NCBI GenBank assembly: GCA_025499705.1
Contig: JAFMVE010000032.1
Span: 1-64,000, forward strand
Length of the DNA: 64,000 bases
Source: Carboxylicivirga caseinilyticus
Lineage (GTDB): Bacteria; Bacteroidota; Bacteroidia; Bacteroidales; Marinilabiliaceae
Reading direction: 5' to 3'
Numbering within the stretch: position 1 is the stretch's first letter; the number at the start of each line of letters is the position of its first letter. The position numbers were made by a program, and so were the translations under genes. This document shows, piece after piece, positions 26,058 to 35,384 of this stretch. Under the pieces are notes generated by a model. That model made no database searches. It saw only the letters and a list, made by a program, of their open reading frames with translations, and was not told the origin of the DNA.

Positions 26058-27278
26058 CTAAAAAATGTACTTCAACATAGTGGTTATTCTATGATTGGTA
26101 ACATTTTCCAGATTAATTGGTTTAGCATTTTCATCAAAATCACTACCATAACCGGCAACTGCATACATCCATTCGATTCCTAAACAAACTTTTTGAGTGG
26201 CATAGAATTTGATTCGAGGAGAGATGGTATACATCTCACCAATTGTACCTCCTAATGTATATTCCGACAGATAATTAGCCTCTTCTGAAGCGCCCAGATT
26301 CTTAGTGTATCCTGCAAATATACCCGGTTGAATTTTCTTGTGGTTAGTTTGTATATCAGTCCATAAGGCCATTGTATTAATAGGTGTATATTGGCGTTGT
26401 GCGCTGCCATTATTTTTTTCAGCAAATCCGCCCAGCATAACCAGGTTCGACATTGCCCCACCATAAATTCCTTCAGCTTTTATTGTAAATCCTTGGAATT
26501 TTTGTCGGATAGAACCTGCAAAATAACCAGCCTGTGCTAATTCATCGGTTTTAAGACCATTCAATGGATCCAATAAAGATGGTTTCAGTGTTTTGTATCC
26601 GGCTGTGAATGCAGCAAAGAAATCTCCGTTATTGTATTTCAACTGTACATCAATCTCAGGTCGTAATGAATTCTCAACCGCATTCGTCATTCCCCTGTCA
26701 CTAAAATCATTCTGACTCATCAAAAACGCAAGAACCTCCAACTTATCGCTCATTTTGTATTCATAGCGCAACATTGGCTGACGGTTTAGAGGATGATAGG
26801 GTGAGCCCGCACTAAGCGTAACAGCAGAAGGATAATTCTCAGGAATAAATAAAGGATGCCAGTATTGTCCGAAAAGGATACTGCTTTTTTCCCAGTTTAA
26901 ACGGATAAAAGCATGACGCAATCGAAAATATAAATCATTTCCCTGTGCTTTATCTCCCAGGAAATCGCCTTCAACAAAAGCTATTGTTTTAGCACCCCAG
27001 ATATCGGGTCCGCTTACTCCAAGATTAACACGGCTGAATGCAGCATCAATATCAAAGCTAGATGCAGAATTCAGATCCTGTCCTGATCCATCCAAACTTG
27101 GAGGTAAGGGCCAAAGATAAATATTGCCGTTTCTGGCTGTGGCACTCTGACGTGAGTCAAAGAAAGCATTGATTCCAACATAACCATGTAACTCAATCTT
27201 TATTTTTTTCTCTTCTTCCTGTGCATTTATTTTTAGGGCAAATGCTACAACTGTGATAAAAAGTAATAATTTCTTCAT
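26058..27278 (-). CDS. Outer-membrane porin (DcaP-like)
   Basis: A 406-residue outer-membrane beta-barrel: signal peptide 1-19 (ending INAQ), about sixteen alternating strands, and a C-terminal phenylalanine (LKYIF) for BAM recognition. The N-terminal LHGYVGINAFFDSRQSATARNG and the later FGQYWHPLF resemble DcaP-type trimeric porins, which pass dicarboxylates or other small anions; substrate here is unknown. First gene of the run with the small membrane protein and DUF4268. Confidence 0.65.
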   Translation of the reverse strand: MKKLLLFITVVAFALKINAQEEEKKIKIELHGYVGINAFFDSRQSATARNGNIYLWPLPPSLDGSGQDLNSASSFDIDAAFSRVNLGVSGPDIWGAKTIAFVEGDFLGDKAQGNDLYFRLRHAFIRLNWEKSSILFGQYWHPLFIPENYPSAVTLSAGSPYHPLNRQPMLRYEYKMSDKLEVLAFLMSQNDFSDRGMTNAVENSLRPEIDVQLKYNNGDFFAAFTAGYKTLKPSLLDPLNGLKTDELAQAGYFAGSIRQKFQGFTIKAEGIYGGAMSNLVMLGGFAEKNNGSAQRQYTPINTMALWTDIQTNHKKIQPGIFAGYTKNLGASEEANYLSEYTLGGTIGEMYTISPRIKFYATQKVCLGIEWMYAVAGYGSDFDENAKPINLENVTNHRITTMLKYIF

Positions 27279-27381
27279 TTTAATCGGTTTACCAACCTTT
27301 TTGATTTTGGTTTATTTTTAAAAAATGCAAAACAAATAAATAATTCAATCCTATACAATCTGAAAAATCAATTCCTCTACT

Positions 27382-28935
27382 TTAGTTAATTTTGAAATAA
27401 CCTATTGTTTTCTTTAGTATTTCAGCTTGTCGTGATAATTCTTCTGAACTGGAAGCCATTTCTTCAGAGGAAGCTGAATTTTGAGAAGTAATACTTACTA
27501 ATGATTGAATAGCACTGTTAATATGAGTAGCTCCTGTTTCCTGCTCCTGACTTGATACCAATATTTCTTTTATTGCTTCCAAAATTGATTGAATATCAGG
27601 TAAAATTCTCTCCATTTCACTCCATGATTGCTGAGCAATAGAAAGACTAGCCGAAGATACCTCATCAATTTCCCCAGCGGCTTTCTGTGTGAACTCAGAT
27701 AATTTTCGCACTTCTGATGCAACAACTGCGAATCCTTTACCTGCATCACCTGCTCTGGCTGCTTCAACTGATGCATTTAATGCCAATAGGTTTGTCTGGA
27801 AGGCAATATCCTTAATTATGGCAACTTTTGAGCTGATTTGCTCCATAGCAACCAGGTTTTTGTTAACGGTTTCCTTCAGTTGTTCAATACCATGTCCAGT
27901 TTTATTTGCGGTAGATTCTGTTCTTCTTGCGTTTTCTGAGTTAGAATGTATATTTGCAACCATCTGTTCTATAGAAGTTGAAATTTCTTCGGTTGAAGCT
28001 GCCTGCGAATTAGCCCCATTTGAAATATGCTCAGCTGATTGCGCCATTTGCTCACTTGCAGTAAAAACATTCTCTGAACCTTGTATTACTTCTTCTATAA
28101 TGGTTCTCAATTTCGCAAGAGTTGCTTTTAATGATTCTTGTAAAGTCCCAATTTCATCGTTTTCAGATGTTTCAATTTCAATTGATAAATCACCTTTTGC
28201 AATTGATTGAGTATGTTTTGAAAGTTTAATTATAGAGCGAGTGATTCTTTTACCAAAGAAAACAGAAAGAAGTCCAAAAATTATCAAAGTAATTAACGAT
28301 ATGCCTGATGATAGCATTATTCCAGACTTTAAATTATCATTCATTTTTTGTCTGGATGATGCAATAGCCGTATCAATTTCATCGATATAATTTCCTGTGC
28401 CTACAACCCAGTTAAAAGGTTCAAAATATGCAGAATAACTTCTTTTGGGTAAAGGAATATCACTGCCGGCTTTCGGGAACCAATATTCAGTATAACCGTC
28501 TCCATTGATTGCAGAGTTAATAATCTCTCGGATTAGGTATTTGCCGTTAGCATCCTTTGCATCCCAACGGCTCTTCCCTTCAACATCTTCACGACCAAGT
28601 AGAACAACATTAACACCCTCTTTGGTATCAATCCAAAAATATCCATCCTTTCCGTATTTTAAATTTCGTACTGAATAGGCTGCCAGAAATTTGGCTTCAG
28701 CTAACGAGAGTGAATCCTTCTTAACTAATTCGTAATAGCTTTCCAATAATGTCATTACACTTTGCACCTGATGCTTAACTTCTTCATCAAAATTGTTGCG
28801 AAGAATTTTTTCCAGCTCTTCAAGGTCATCTTTCTGAGATTGATAATTTATTATTGTTGATGGGATTGTAATAGATAAGGCAAGTATGGCCAGCATCCCA
28901 ACAGAAAAAGCAATAACCTTAGCAGTTAATTTCAT
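27382..28935 (-). CDS. Methyl-accepting chemotaxis protein with Cache sensor
   Basis: A 517-residue chemoreceptor: membrane helix at 7-27, periplasmic single Cache domain (about 40-195; [14 protein letters not shown] and [18 protein letters not shown]), second helix about 203-226, HAMP (230-280) and a signalling domain with the hairpin tip [23 protein letters not shown].. ([11 protein letters not shown] core). The sensor resembles sCache_2 domains that bind small organic acids. No che genes are near. The organism is likely to have a chemosensory pathway feeding gliding or flagellar control, which is inference. Confidence 0.85.
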   Translation of the reverse strand: MKLTAKVIAFSVGMLAILALSITIPSTIINYQSQKDDLEELEKILRNNFDEEVKHQVQSVMTLLESYYELVKKDSLSLAEAKFLAAYSVRNLKYGKDGYFWIDTKEGVNVVLLGREDVEGKSRWDAKDANGKYLIREIINSAINGDGYTEYWFPKAGSDIPLPKRSYSAYFEPFNWVVGTGNYIDEIDTAIASSRQKMNDNLKSGIMLSSGISLITLIIFGLLSVFFGKRITRSIIKLSKHTQSIAKGDLSIEIETSENDEIGTLQESLKATLAKLRTIIEEVIQGSENVFTASEQMAQSAEHISNGANSQAASTEEISTSIEQMVANIHSNSENARRTESTANKTGHGIEQLKETVNKNLVAMEQISSKVAIIKDIAFQTNLLALNASVEAARAGDAGKGFAVVASEVRKLSEFTQKAAGEIDEVSSASLSIAQQSWSEMERILPDIQSILEAIKEILVSSQEQETGATHINSAIQSLVSITSQNSASSEEMASSSEELSRQAEILKKTIGYFKIN

Positions 28936-29180
28936 GGATTTAGATATTAAAGTAATTTTTGCCAGTCTTACGGCTGAATTATGTAGAACGTTTCGTGAAT
29001 TTAGTCGAATTGGGAATTGAACTTAACTTTTTCCTTATTTAGAATGAATAATAGAAGTAATCTTGTTCTTATTTACTATTTTAATCTCCGTATAGTAAAG
29101 ATAAAATGGCTAAATACAGACGAACTAATTATATGATAAATTGTTAATAGTTTGAGAATCCAAATCCAAAGAAGAATAAT

Positions 29181-32100
29181 ATGAAAAGACTTTTTGATGC
29201 TCTTACATCCCATTGGTTAATGGGAACTCTACTCTTATTTCTGGCTGCTGTGATGGGTGTTGCTACATTTATCGAAAACGACTTTGGCACCAATGCCTCC
29301 AAAGCCCTTGTTTATAATAGCTGGTGGTTCGAATTGGTTTTTTTAATACTAACCATTAATATGGTGGGCAACCTAATGAAATTCAAAACTTTTTCGTTAA
29401 AGAAGCTACCGGTATTGGTTTTTCATCTGGCTTTTATTTGTATCATGGTGGGTGCTGCCATTACCCGATACATTGGTTATGAGGGAATGATGCACATACG
29501 TGAAGGCGAACAGTCGGATCAGATTTTATCGAGTGATCAATATGTAAAAGTAAAAGTTACTTCAGATAGTTTTGAACAAGCCGATGAAGAGCATGTGCTT
29601 TATTCAATAGTTAGCCCTAATGAATATTCATCGAGTTTTTCAACTCCTAAAGGAAAGTTAAAACTAAAAAGCGAATTATATATTCCTCAGGCTACAACAA
29701 AAGCTGTTGAGAAAGAAGGAGGAGAACCTGCCATTCAGATAGTTTTATCAGCTGCCCGCGGACGTCAGGAATTTTCGTTATTCAAAGGTGATGTTATAAA
29801 TGTTGGTAATTATTCTCTGGGGTTTGAGCCATCCGATGCAAATCAGGATATTGTATTAAAACTTATTGATGGTATGGCTTACTTTATTGGTAAGGATACC
29901 GTTAGTATGATGCAAATGCAAACAGGTGATGTGCAGAAATTTGAGCCCGATTCGGCACATAAATTATATAACGGTGTTTTATATAGTTTCGGCGACTTAC
30001 GAATGGTATATACTAACCTAATGGAAAGTGCGGTAGTTGAACCGGTTTCTGTTGAAGGTCAAAACGGAAGTGGTTTGCCTGATGCCATAAAGTTTGTGGC
30101 AGAATTGAATAATCAAAAGAAAGAATTTTTTGTGTTTGGTCAGAAAGATGTATTGGGCCGAGATTATACAGTGGACATAGACGGGGTTGAGGTGAAGGTT
30201 AGTTATGGTGCCAAACAAATTCATATTCCGTTTGCATTACATCTTAATCGGTTTGAGCTCGATCGTTACCCGGGAAGCGAGAGTCCAAGCTCTTATGCGA
30301 GCGAAGTAACCCTATTGGATGAACGTACCGGTATCAAAGAAGACCGGAGAATATTTATGAATAATATTCTTAATTATAAAGGCTATCGATTCTTTCAGTC
30401 ATCATATGATACCGATGAAAAAGGAACAATATTATCAGTAAACAGAGATTTTTGGGGTACACTATTTACCTATATCGGTTATTTAATATTGGCCATTGGA
30501 ATGACACTGGCATTGATAATGCCAAATACGCGTTTTCGTAGCCTGGGCAGAAGGATTGATGAAATCTATAAGGAAAAGAAAAAGTTTCTTGCCATTGGTT
30601 TATTCCTGTTGGCAGTTCCGGCTATGAGTCAGGACTTAAATCCAAATATTAAGATCAGTCCTGAATCAGCGGAGGCTTTCGGAAGACTATGGGTGCAGGA
30701 TCAGGGCGGAAGAATGAAGCCCGTTAATAGTTTGAACAGTGAGATTGTTCGAAAGCTGGTAAAACACCATACATTTCATGGATTATCGGCTGATCAGGTT
30801 GCATTAGGTATTATCATTGATCCCGGATTTTGGCAGGAAACACCTCTGATTACCATTAAGCATGATGAACTTAGAGCCATACTGCAGGTGACCGATAAAA
30901 AATCTTCTATCAACAATTTCTTTACACCCGATGGGCAATATAAAATCAGGCAGTTGGTTGAGACATCTTACCGTAAAAGGCCTGCATACCGCAATAAGCT
31001 GGAACAGGAAGCTGTGAAGGTGGATGAACAGGTTAACGTTTTCTTTATGCACAAAATGGGAAGCTTTTACAAGCTTTTCCCTCTGCCTGAAAGTGAAGAT
31101 AATAAATGGGTGCTGTCAAAAGATAAAATAACCGGGGTAAGCGACCAGGATAGCCTGTTTATTAAGAATGTGCTTAACATGTATTTGCAGGCATTAACGT
31201 CTGGTGATAAAGCTTCAGAAGCTACTTATTTAGATGCAATAGATAAGTATCAGCATAAATATGGTGGATCAATATTGCCGTCAGATTATAAAAAGGACAT
31301 TGAGATTATTTATAATGAGAGTAGCATTTTTATGTCGTTGATGCCTTACTTTCTGGTACTAGGTTTGATTCTCTTGTTTTTTCAGTTAATGAGACTGGTT
31401 CAACCTCGTTTTCAATTTAAATGGATTTTGCGAACCGGACTAATATTGGTTATTCTTGCCTTTGCTTTATATACAATTGGTTTGGCAATTCGTTGGTATA
31501 TATCAGGCCATGCTCCATGGAGTAACGGATATGAATCGATGTTGTACATTGGTTGGACAACTCTTGTTGCGGGTTTAAGCTGGACCAGAAAGAATCCGAT
31601 TGCTTTGTCTGTTTCAGCTATTTTTGCAGGTATTATTTTAATGGTTGCTCATCTTAGCTGGATGAATCCTGAGATTACCAATCTGGTACCGGTATTGAAA
31701 TCATACTGGTTAACCATTCACGTTGCAATTATTGTAGCCAGTTATGGATTTTTGGGTAATGGCTTCCTGTTAGGTTTTCTGAATCTGTTATTGGCCGGAG
31801 CTAAGAATAAGAATAATAAAAAGGCCTTTACAATTACAATAGAAGAACTTTCAGCTATTAGTGAAAGGGCTATGACTGTTGGTTTGTATCTGTTGACAGT
31901 TGGAGCTTTTCTTGGAGGTGTCTGGGCCAACGAATCGTGGGGTCGTTACTGGGGATGGGATCCTAAAGAAACATGGTCGGCCGTTACCATTCTGGTTTAT
32001 GCCTTTATTTTGCACATGCGTTTTATCCCCGGAATGAAGAGCATAACAACCTTCAATATATGGTCAGTTATTGGCTTTGCATCGGTAATAATGACCTATC

Positions 32101-32264
32101 TGGGAGTTAACTACTATCTGGCCGGAATGCATTCTTATGCAAAAGGTGATCCGGTTCCGGTTCCTGCATGGGTTTATTATTCTGTTGCCGTAGTTGCTGT
32201 GGTTATTTTTTATGCTATGTATAACGAAAAGAAACTGGCAAAAGAAGAAGAGGAAGAGTCTTAA
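29181..32264 (+). CDS. ccsBA: Fused cytochrome c biogenesis protein CcsB-CcsA (ResB-ResC)
   Basis: A 1027-residue fusion for system II cytochrome c maturation. The N-terminal half is ResB/CcsB (helices at about 13-33 and 50-70, a long periplasmic domain to about 430, and another helix). The C-terminal half is CcsA, with about eight helices and the haem-handling tryptophan-rich motif WGRYWGWDPKETW (about 916-928) and conserved histidines. The complex exports haem to the periplasm and attaches it to CxxCH apocytochromes. Such fusions are the rule in Bacteroidota and Epsilonproteobacteria. Followed by a terminator; tpx has a separate start. Confidence 0.92.
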   Translation: MKRLFDALTSHWLMGTLLLFLAAVMGVATFIENDFGTNASKALVYNSWWFELVFLILTINMVGNLMKFKTFSLKKLPVLVFHLAFICIMVGAAITRYIGYEGMMHIREGEQSDQILSSDQYVKVKVTSDSFEQADEEHVLYSIVSPNEYSSSFSTPKGKLKLKSELYIPQATTKAVEKEGGEPAIQIVLSAARGRQEFSLFKGDVINVGNYSLGFEPSDANQDIVLKLIDGMAYFIGKDTVSMMQMQTGDVQKFEPDSAHKLYNGVLYSFGDLRMVYTNLMESAVVEPVSVEGQNGSGLPDAIKFVAELNNQKKEFFVFGQKDVLGRDYTVDIDGVEVKVSYGAKQIHIPFALHLNRFELDRYPGSESPSSYASEVTLLDERTGIKEDRRIFMNNILNYKGYRFFQSSYDTDEKGTILSVNRDFWGTLFTYIGYLILAIGMTLALIMPNTRFRSLGRRIDEIYKEKKKFLAIGLFLLAVPAMSQDLNPNIKISPESAEAFGRLWVQDQGGRMKPVNSLNSEIVRKLVKHHTFHGLSADQVALGIIIDPGFWQETPLITIKHDELRAILQVTDKKSSINNFFTPDGQYKIRQLVETSYRKRPAYRNKLEQEAVKVDEQVNVFFMHKMGSFYKLFPLPESEDNKWVLSKDKITGVSDQDSLFIKNVLNMYLQALTSGDKASEATYLDAIDKYQHKYGGSILPSDYKKDIEIIYNESSIFMSLMPYFLVLGLILLFFQLMRLVQPRFQFKWILRTGLILVILAFALYTIGLAIRWYISGHAPWSNGYESMLYIGWTTLVAGLSWTRKNPIALSVSAIFAGIILMVAHLSWMNPEITNLVPVLKSYWLTIHVAIIVASYGFLGNGFLLGFLNLLLAGAKNKNNKKAFTITIEELSAISERAMTVGLYLLTVGAFLGGVWANESWGRYWGWDPKETWSAVTILVYAFILHMRFIPGMKSITTFNIWSVIGFASVIMTYLGVNYYLAGMHSYAKGDPVPVPAWVYYSVAVVAVVIFYAMYNEKKLAKEEEEES

Positions 32265-32285
32265 ATTATTTGTTCTATATGCATG

Positions 32286-32325
32286 AATGACCGAAGAATA
32301 CAAAAGCTTCGGTCATTTTTTTTTA
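32286..32325 (+). terminator. Terminator of ccsBA
   Basis: AATGACCGAAG and CTTCGGTCATT pair perfectly over 11 bases with a 10-base loop, followed by a run of eight T. Confidence 0.9.
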
Positions 32326-32387
32326 TTTTTTTGTAAACAAAAGTAACAAAGGCATTGTTTAGGTTTTAAATAAATTGATCGAACAAA

Positions 32388-32885
32388 ATGGCAAAAATAA
32401 CTTTTAAAGGTTCACCTGTTGAAACAGCAGGCGACTTACCAAGAGTGGGAGCTGAGGCCCCGGAATTTACTTTAGTAAATACAGAATTAGGCGACGTTTC
32501 GTTAAACGATTATAAAGGACAAAAGGTAGTATTAAATATTTTTCCAAGTGTTGATACTTCTGTTTGTGCTGCGTCGGTAAGACGATTTAATGCTGAAGCA
32601 TCGAAACGCGATAATACAACCGTTTTATGTATTTCTCGTGATTTACCTTTTGCTCATGCACGTTTTTGCGGTGCTGAGGGTTTGGATAAGGTAATTTCAT
32701 TATCAGAATACAAAGACGAAGTGTTCAGTCAGAATTATGGAGTTAAAATGGTAGACGGACCGTTGGCAGGTCTTTTATCTCGTGCTGTGGTTGTAGTTGA
32801 CGAGAATGGGAAGGTAGTACACAGCGAACAGGTAGATGATATTGTTCACGAGCCGGATTACGAAGCTGCATTAAAAGTTTTGTAA
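32388..32885 (+). CDS. tpx: Thiol peroxidase Tpx
   Basis: A 165-residue atypical 2-Cys peroxiredoxin. The peroxidatic cysteine is C60 in PSVDTSVC and the resolving cysteine C94 in ARFCGAEG, with the expected 34-residue separation. It reduces hydrogen peroxide and alkyl hydroperoxides using thioredoxin. Full length compared with the 165-168 residue family norm. Monocistronic, ended by a bidirectional terminator shared with the TPR gene. Confidence 0.97.
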   Translation: MAKITFKGSPVETAGDLPRVGAEAPEFTLVNTELGDVSLNDYKGQKVVLNIFPSVDTSVCAASVRRFNAEASKRDNTTVLCISRDLPFAHARFCGAEGLDKVISLSEYKDEVFSQNYGVKMVDGPLAGLLSRAVVVVDENGKVVHSEQVDDIVHEPDYEAALKVL

Positions 32886-32928
32886 TGCCTTAGTGCAGAT
32901 AATTGTTTAGTTTTATTTAATGTTCTTA

Positions 32929-32965
32929 AGAAAGCCGGATGGATAGACCACCCGGCTTCTTTATT
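32929..32965. terminator. Bidirectional terminator between tpx and the TPR gene
   Basis: AAGCCGG (32932-32938) and CCGGCTT (32952-32958) with flanking A- and T-rich runs suit both convergent genes. Confidence 0.75.
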
Positions 32966-32972
32966 ATATAAT

Positions 32973-34253
32973 TTATTGAATTCCCTGTTTAAAAAATTCC
33001 TCCTCAGCCATAGTGTTTAAACGGCTGTTCACAAACTCCTTTAATCGAATTCTTGTTACGTCTTTCCCTTTTTTTGTATCCAGTGAATCGGGTAACTTGT
33101 CAAGAAAAGCCTGGTATAATTCCTGAGCTTTTTCTTTATCCTTTAAGTCAAAATCGTAAATAGTTGCCTGATTATACAAATACATTGCCGTGGTTGGAGA
33201 ATAGCTGTAGGCTGTATCATAATAAGCAATGGCTTTTTCGTATTCGCCCGAATTGGCGTGCATCATAGCCAGTTTAAGATGTATTTTTTCCATTAAATCA
33301 GGAGAGGGGTTTAGAAGGCCCGCAGCCATTTCAAGATAGGGTTTACCTCTCAGAGGAATATTTGATTCACCCAGGCTGGAGCCCAGAAAGAAACAAATCT
33401 CAGGATCATCGCTTTTCAATTCAAAAGCATCGGACAAATAAGTTATGCTCTCGTTAAAGTTATCCATTCGGTAATATGCAATGCCAATGTGTTTTTTGGT
33501 GATTAGTGAACTATCACCCTGGGATTCCATTCTTTTAAATATGTTAACCGTATTTCCGTTTGCACCAGACTTAAAACTTGCCAGACCTGCCATGGTTAGA
33601 AAGCGTTTTGAGTAACCAAGCGTATCAACAAACTGCATACTCAGGTCGAAGCACTCAACATACATCTTTTTACCGTAATATACCTGCGCCAGTTTTATTC
33701 CAACCTTTTGATTAACAGGATAGGCTTCCAAAATGCGTTTGTAGGTGTTAATAGCCGACAGAGGTTGATTCACCTTCTGAAAAGCTTCTGCTAACAGCAT
33801 ATTGGCATTGTAGTTCAGAGAATCAAGCTTAAGGTAGTTTTCAAGAATTACAATGGCACTGTCGTACTGACCTTCTGTGCTTTGAATTTGTGCATAACGC
33901 ATCAGATTACCGTAATGTGTGGAGTCTTGGGTATATCTTTGTTGACATATATCCAATGCCTGTGGATACTGACCAACTTCGAAATAACTTTTACATAGTA
34001 AATCCTGATGTTTAATTGGTAAGGGTTTATTTATACTAGCCAATGTTTCGATTGCCTTGTTGATCGTTCCTGATTGATAATATGCGGAAGCCAACAGGTA
34101 GAATCCATCTTCATCCAATGTATTTCTTTGCGACTCCAGCTGATCAATTATTTCGGGATAACGTTCTTCGGAAAACAGCAGATTAAGATTTTCCTGGGCA
34201 ATTGCATTAATGCAGAAAATTACCAGAATACCTGAGAGCAGATATTTTTTCAT
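32973..34253 (-). CDS. Secreted TPR-repeat protein
   Basis: A 426-residue protein with a signal peptide (1-19, ending INAIAQ) and about ten tetratricopeptide helices pairs, e.g. the units around YPQALDICQQRY, YNANMLLAEAFQKVNQP and YEKAIAYYDTAYSYSPT. It is probably a periplasmic or outer-membrane scaffolding protein; the partner is unknown. It has no enzymatic domain. Convergent with tpx. Confidence 0.75.
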   Translation of the reverse strand: MKKYLLSGILVIFCINAIAQENLNLLFSEERYPEIIDQLESQRNTLDEDGFYLLASAYYQSGTINKAIETLASINKPLPIKHQDLLCKSYFEVGQYPQALDICQQRYTQDSTHYGNLMRYAQIQSTEGQYDSAIVILENYLKLDSLNYNANMLLAEAFQKVNQPLSAINTYKRILEAYPVNQKVGIKLAQVYYGKKMYVECFDLSMQFVDTLGYSKRFLTMAGLASFKSGANGNTVNIFKRMESQGDSSLITKKHIGIAYYRMDNFNESITYLSDAFELKSDDPEICFFLGSSLGESNIPLRGKPYLEMAAGLLNPSPDLMEKIHLKLAMMHANSGEYEKAIAYYDTAYSYSPTTAMYLYNQATIYDFDLKDKEKAQELYQAFLDKLPDSLDTKKGKDVTRIRLKEFVNSRLNTMAEEEFFKQGIQ

Positions 34254-34376
34254 AATACAGAAAGTTAAGATAGGCCTTAAATGATAGCATCTTAAAATTA
34301 AGGTATTACCCGAAAGTCGACAAATTAAATTAACATATTTAGCATTTTTTAAGATATGTCACTTGATCAACAGGAT

Positions 34377-34403
34377 ATAAAAAAAGCCCCTTTGGGGGGC
34401 TTT
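34377..34403 (-). terminator. Terminator of the charged envelope proteins
   Basis: On the minus strand AAAGCCCC - ccaaa - GGGGCTTT is followed by a U-run. It lies just past the stop of the coiled-coil gene. Confidence 0.85.
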
Positions 34404-34409
34404 ATCTGC

Positions 34410-34955
34410 TTACATTTCCTTTTCTTCTAGTTCTTTCTTCTTTTCTTTCATTTCAAGCTCTTTCTCCTTCATCTTTTCCTCCATTACTTTTACTTTTTCC
34501 TCCTGCTGCTTGACTTCTTCAATTTTTTTCTCCAGTTCTTCAGTTTGTCTTTCAGCCCTGTCTATCTTTTCTTTCCTTTTTTGGTATTCTTCATCCGAAA
34601 TTTTACCTTCTTTTCTTTCTTTATCAGCTCTTTCTTTGGCATTTTTTATTCTCTCGCGAGCCTCTTTGGTCTTCATTTCGCCTTCAGTAACTGATTCGTC
34701 CAGTTTTTTCTTATGCTCTTCGTGCTTCATTTTAGCTTCTTCTGCACGTTTCTGTCCAAATTCTTTACCTTTAAGATCTCCTTTATCTTTTCCGTAAGCA
34801 TTACCGGTTTCTTTCTCTGCTTTTTCCTTAACCTCTTCTTTAAGTTTTTCCTTCTTCTCCTGCTTGCCTTTTTCTTTCTTATCCTTATTATTTTGCGCCT
34901 GGCTTGCCAAACTTAAAGTAAATAGTAATGCCAGTAGTAGGGTGATTTTTTTCAT
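34410..34955 (-). CDS. Secreted Lys/Glu-rich coiled-coil protein
   Basis: A 181-residue protein with a signal peptide (1-20, ending SQAQ) followed by an almost continuous charged helix of lysine and glutamate, with heptad-like spacing (KIDRAERQTEELEKKIEEVK). It is likely to form a long periplasmic coiled coil. A short glycine-rich break (GNAYGKDKGDLKGKEFG) near residue 55 separates two helical parts. No family assigned. Base composition is biased to A and G by the lysine and glutamate codons. Probably co-transcribed with the lipoprotein upstream (19-base gap). Confidence 0.6.
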   Translation of the reverse strand: MKKITLLLALLFTLSLASQAQNNKDKKEKGKQEKKEKLKEEVKEKAEKETGNAYGKDKGDLKGKEFGQKRAEEAKMKHEEHKKKLDESVTEGEMKTKEARERIKNAKERADKERKEGKISDEEYQKRKEKIDRAERQTEELEKKIEEVKQQEEKVKVMEEKMKEKELEMKEKKKELEEKEM

Positions 34956-34974
34956 TTCGATAGATTTTGAATGT

Positions 34975-35199
34975 TTATTCCAGTTCTTTTAGAGCTTCGT
35001 CCAACTTTTCAGTTGTTTCTTTAATGTCTTGTGCTGCTTCTTCAAGGGTAACCTGAAGTGTATCAGCAGCAGCTTCTACCTTTTCAACCACTTCTTGTTG
35101 TGGGGTTGCTTCAGTACTTTCAGTATCTTTCTTTTTCTTTTCGCCACATGATGCCATTACGAAGGCTAACACTGCGGTAATTAATAATAATTTTTTCAT
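34975..35199 (-). CDS. Small acidic lipoprotein
   Basis: A 74-residue predicted lipoprotein: signal 1-17 with the lipobox MASC, then an acidic helix with repeated TLEEAAQDIKETTEKLDEAL. It resembles the small 'entericidin-like' or Lpp-like helical lipoproteins, but no family is clear. First gene of the two-gene set with the coiled-coil protein, suggesting both act in the envelope. Confidence 0.6.
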   Translation of the reverse strand: MKKLLLITAVLAFVMASCGEKKKKDTESTEATPQQEVVEKVEAAADTLQVTLEEAAQDIKETTEKLDEALKELE

Positions 35200-35384
35200 A
35201 CAGATTGTGTTTTATAGGTTTAAAATACAGAAATCTAGTGTTTTATTAGATCTAAGATAACAGGAAATTTTGAATAAAATGGTTGAAATGTGCTATATTT
35301 TACCAAAGCACAAACACTTTAGTACCTTTTTTAAAGTATGGAATTTCCTATTTGTTTCTTTGCTGTTAAGAGCCAGTAAATGAA

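Noticed and set aside
34510-34916. Open reading frames antisense to the Lys/Glu-rich gene
   Set aside because: They are shadows of the AAG/GAA-rich codons, with Phe/Leu/Ser-rich low-complexity translations.
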